Of a stretch of 44,783 nt of DNA, positions 44,510-44,783 are shown in pieces. The DNA is from Candidatus Avelusimicrobium luingense. Lineage in GTDB: Bacteria; Elusimicrobiota; Elusimicrobia; Elusimicrobiales; Elusimicrobiaceae. The stretch lies in NCBI GenBank assembly GCA_900315845.1, contig OOHK01000003.1, positions 1-44,783 on the forward strand. The letters are read 5' to 3'. The notes below the pieces were generated by a model that saw only the letters and a program-made list of their open reading frames with translations, searched no databases and was not told the origin of the DNA. Positions within the stretch are counted from its first letter, which is position 1, and the number at the start of each line of letters is the position of its first letter. Both the position numbers and the translations under genes were made by a program.

Positions 44510-44581
44510 GGTGCGGTGGCCAAGTGGTAAGGCGTCAGTCTGCAAAACTGATATTCGTGGGTTCGATTCCCGCCCGCACCT
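44510..44581 (+). tRNA. tRNA-Cys(GCA)
   Basis: Acceptor GGTGCGG pairs with CCGCACC, discriminator T. The anticodon arm CAGTC-TGCAAAA-CTG carries anticodon GCA, and the T-arm is GTGGGTTCGATTCCCGC. CCA is not encoded. TATAAT at 44481-44486 is a likely -10, and a strong hairpin terminator follows. Confidence 0.94.
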
Positions 44582-44595
44582 GATTTTTATGAAAT

Positions 44596-44620
44596 AAAAA
44601 CCGCCGAAAGGCGGTTTTTT
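44596..44620 (+). terminator. Intrinsic terminator after tRNA-Cys
   Basis: AAAAACCGCC (44596-44605), loop GAAA, GGCGGTTTTT (44610-44619) and a further T. The symmetry extends outward (TTTATGAAA on the left, TTTCATAAA on the right) with one mismatch, giving a stem near 20 bp. Confidence 0.92.
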
Positions 44621-44642
44621 GTTTCATAAATCGGGCGTGGCA

Positions 44643-44763
44643 GCAACACCAACTGCTTGGTGTTGCGTCGGGAAGCGAAAGGCGCAGCGATGTACGAGTT
44701 TTGCCGTTAGGCAAAGGCGAGTACCGCGAGCCCGGCCTGCAGAAAAATTCCGTCAGGAATTTT
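44643..44763. repeat. Hairpin-rich non-coding stretch at right edge
   Basis: Three perfect hairpins, each with a 4-nt loop: GCAACACCAA/TTGGTGTTGC (44643-44666, loop CTGC), TTTGCC/GGCAAA (44700-44715, loop GTTA) and AAAATTCC/GGAATTTT (44744-44763, loop GTCA). GCAGA (44739-44743) and TCTGC (44778-44782) could close the last one. No gene with a plausible start was seen. It could be an interspersed repeat or the start of a structured RNA cut by the window edge. Confidence 0.4.
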
Positions 44764-44783
44764 ATCGGAAGGCGATATCTGCC

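Noticed and set aside
44588-44783. Open minus-strand frame at the right edge
   Set aside because: It runs antisense through the terminator and tRNA-Cys, and its composition reflects the hairpin sequences, not a protein family.

Overview
The window is a compact, gene-dense bacterial chromosome segment with medium-low GC. It looks Gram-negative: there are lipoproteins, a likely outer-membrane barrel, meso-DAP peptidoglycan genes and a muropeptide-recycling operon. The most distinctive feature is eight separate genes for type IV pilin-like proteins. They share an almost invariant N-terminus ([18 protein letters not shown], then PQYQKAV) and have unrelated C-terminal halves. From memory this resembles gut Elusimicrobiota (Elusimicrobium-like); that is an inference, not a database result.

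Layout. 1-6.5 kb: the start of an exported-protein gene, coaD, a dGTPase-like HD hydrolase, an exported ankyrin-like protein, tRNA-Gly, a membrane protein with NPxL/DPQL repeats, a YbgC-type thioesterase, a Yip1-like membrane protein and sppA. 6.5-10.5 kb: a translationally coupled lysine/DAP operon, dapA-asd-dapB, ending in a divergent MurC-like ligase. 10.5-15 kb: pilin 1, then tilS-murE-murD on the minus strand and a divergent CheY-like regulator. 15-20 kb: pilin 2, birA, uvrB, marC, pilin 3, and tRNA-Val preceded by a palindromic partial copy of itself. 20-25.7 kb: an operon of an AI-2E family permease, ampG, murQ, anmK and nagZ. 25.7-32.3 kb (minus): dnaX-recR-comEC, then a deoxyhypusine synthase-like gene, an outer-membrane protein and a DoxX-like protein. 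32.3-41.6 kb: glyA, tandem pilins 4 and 5, ruvA-ruvB-SpoIID lipoprotein-queA-pilin 6, then nusB-ligA on the minus strand. 41.7-44.8 kb: pilin 7, a tiny lipoprotein, infC-rpmI-rplT, pilin 8, a candidate small structured RNA, tRNA-Cys and a hairpin-rich edge.

How it fits together. Cell-wall metabolism dominates: DAP is made (dapA, asd, dapB), added by MurE (which has the DNPR signature), and wall fragments are imported and recycled (AmpG, NagZ, AnmK, MurQ). The pilin genes sit singly or in a tandem pair between housekeeping genes, on both strands. No pilus assembly ATPase, platform protein, peptidase or secretin gene lies nearby, so the window holds a dispersed repertoire of pilin subunits that a machine encoded elsewhere would have to use. 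ComEC makes DNA uptake one plausible use.

Most notable non-coding signals: (a) a shared inverted-repeat element upstream of two exported-protein genes; (b) three genes whose ATG lies exactly 6 nt after a -10 hexamer, suggesting leaderless mRNAs; (c) a promoter-hairpin-terminator unit that looks like an sRNA; (d) a tRNA-derived palindrome; (e) a structured leader between infC and rpmI.
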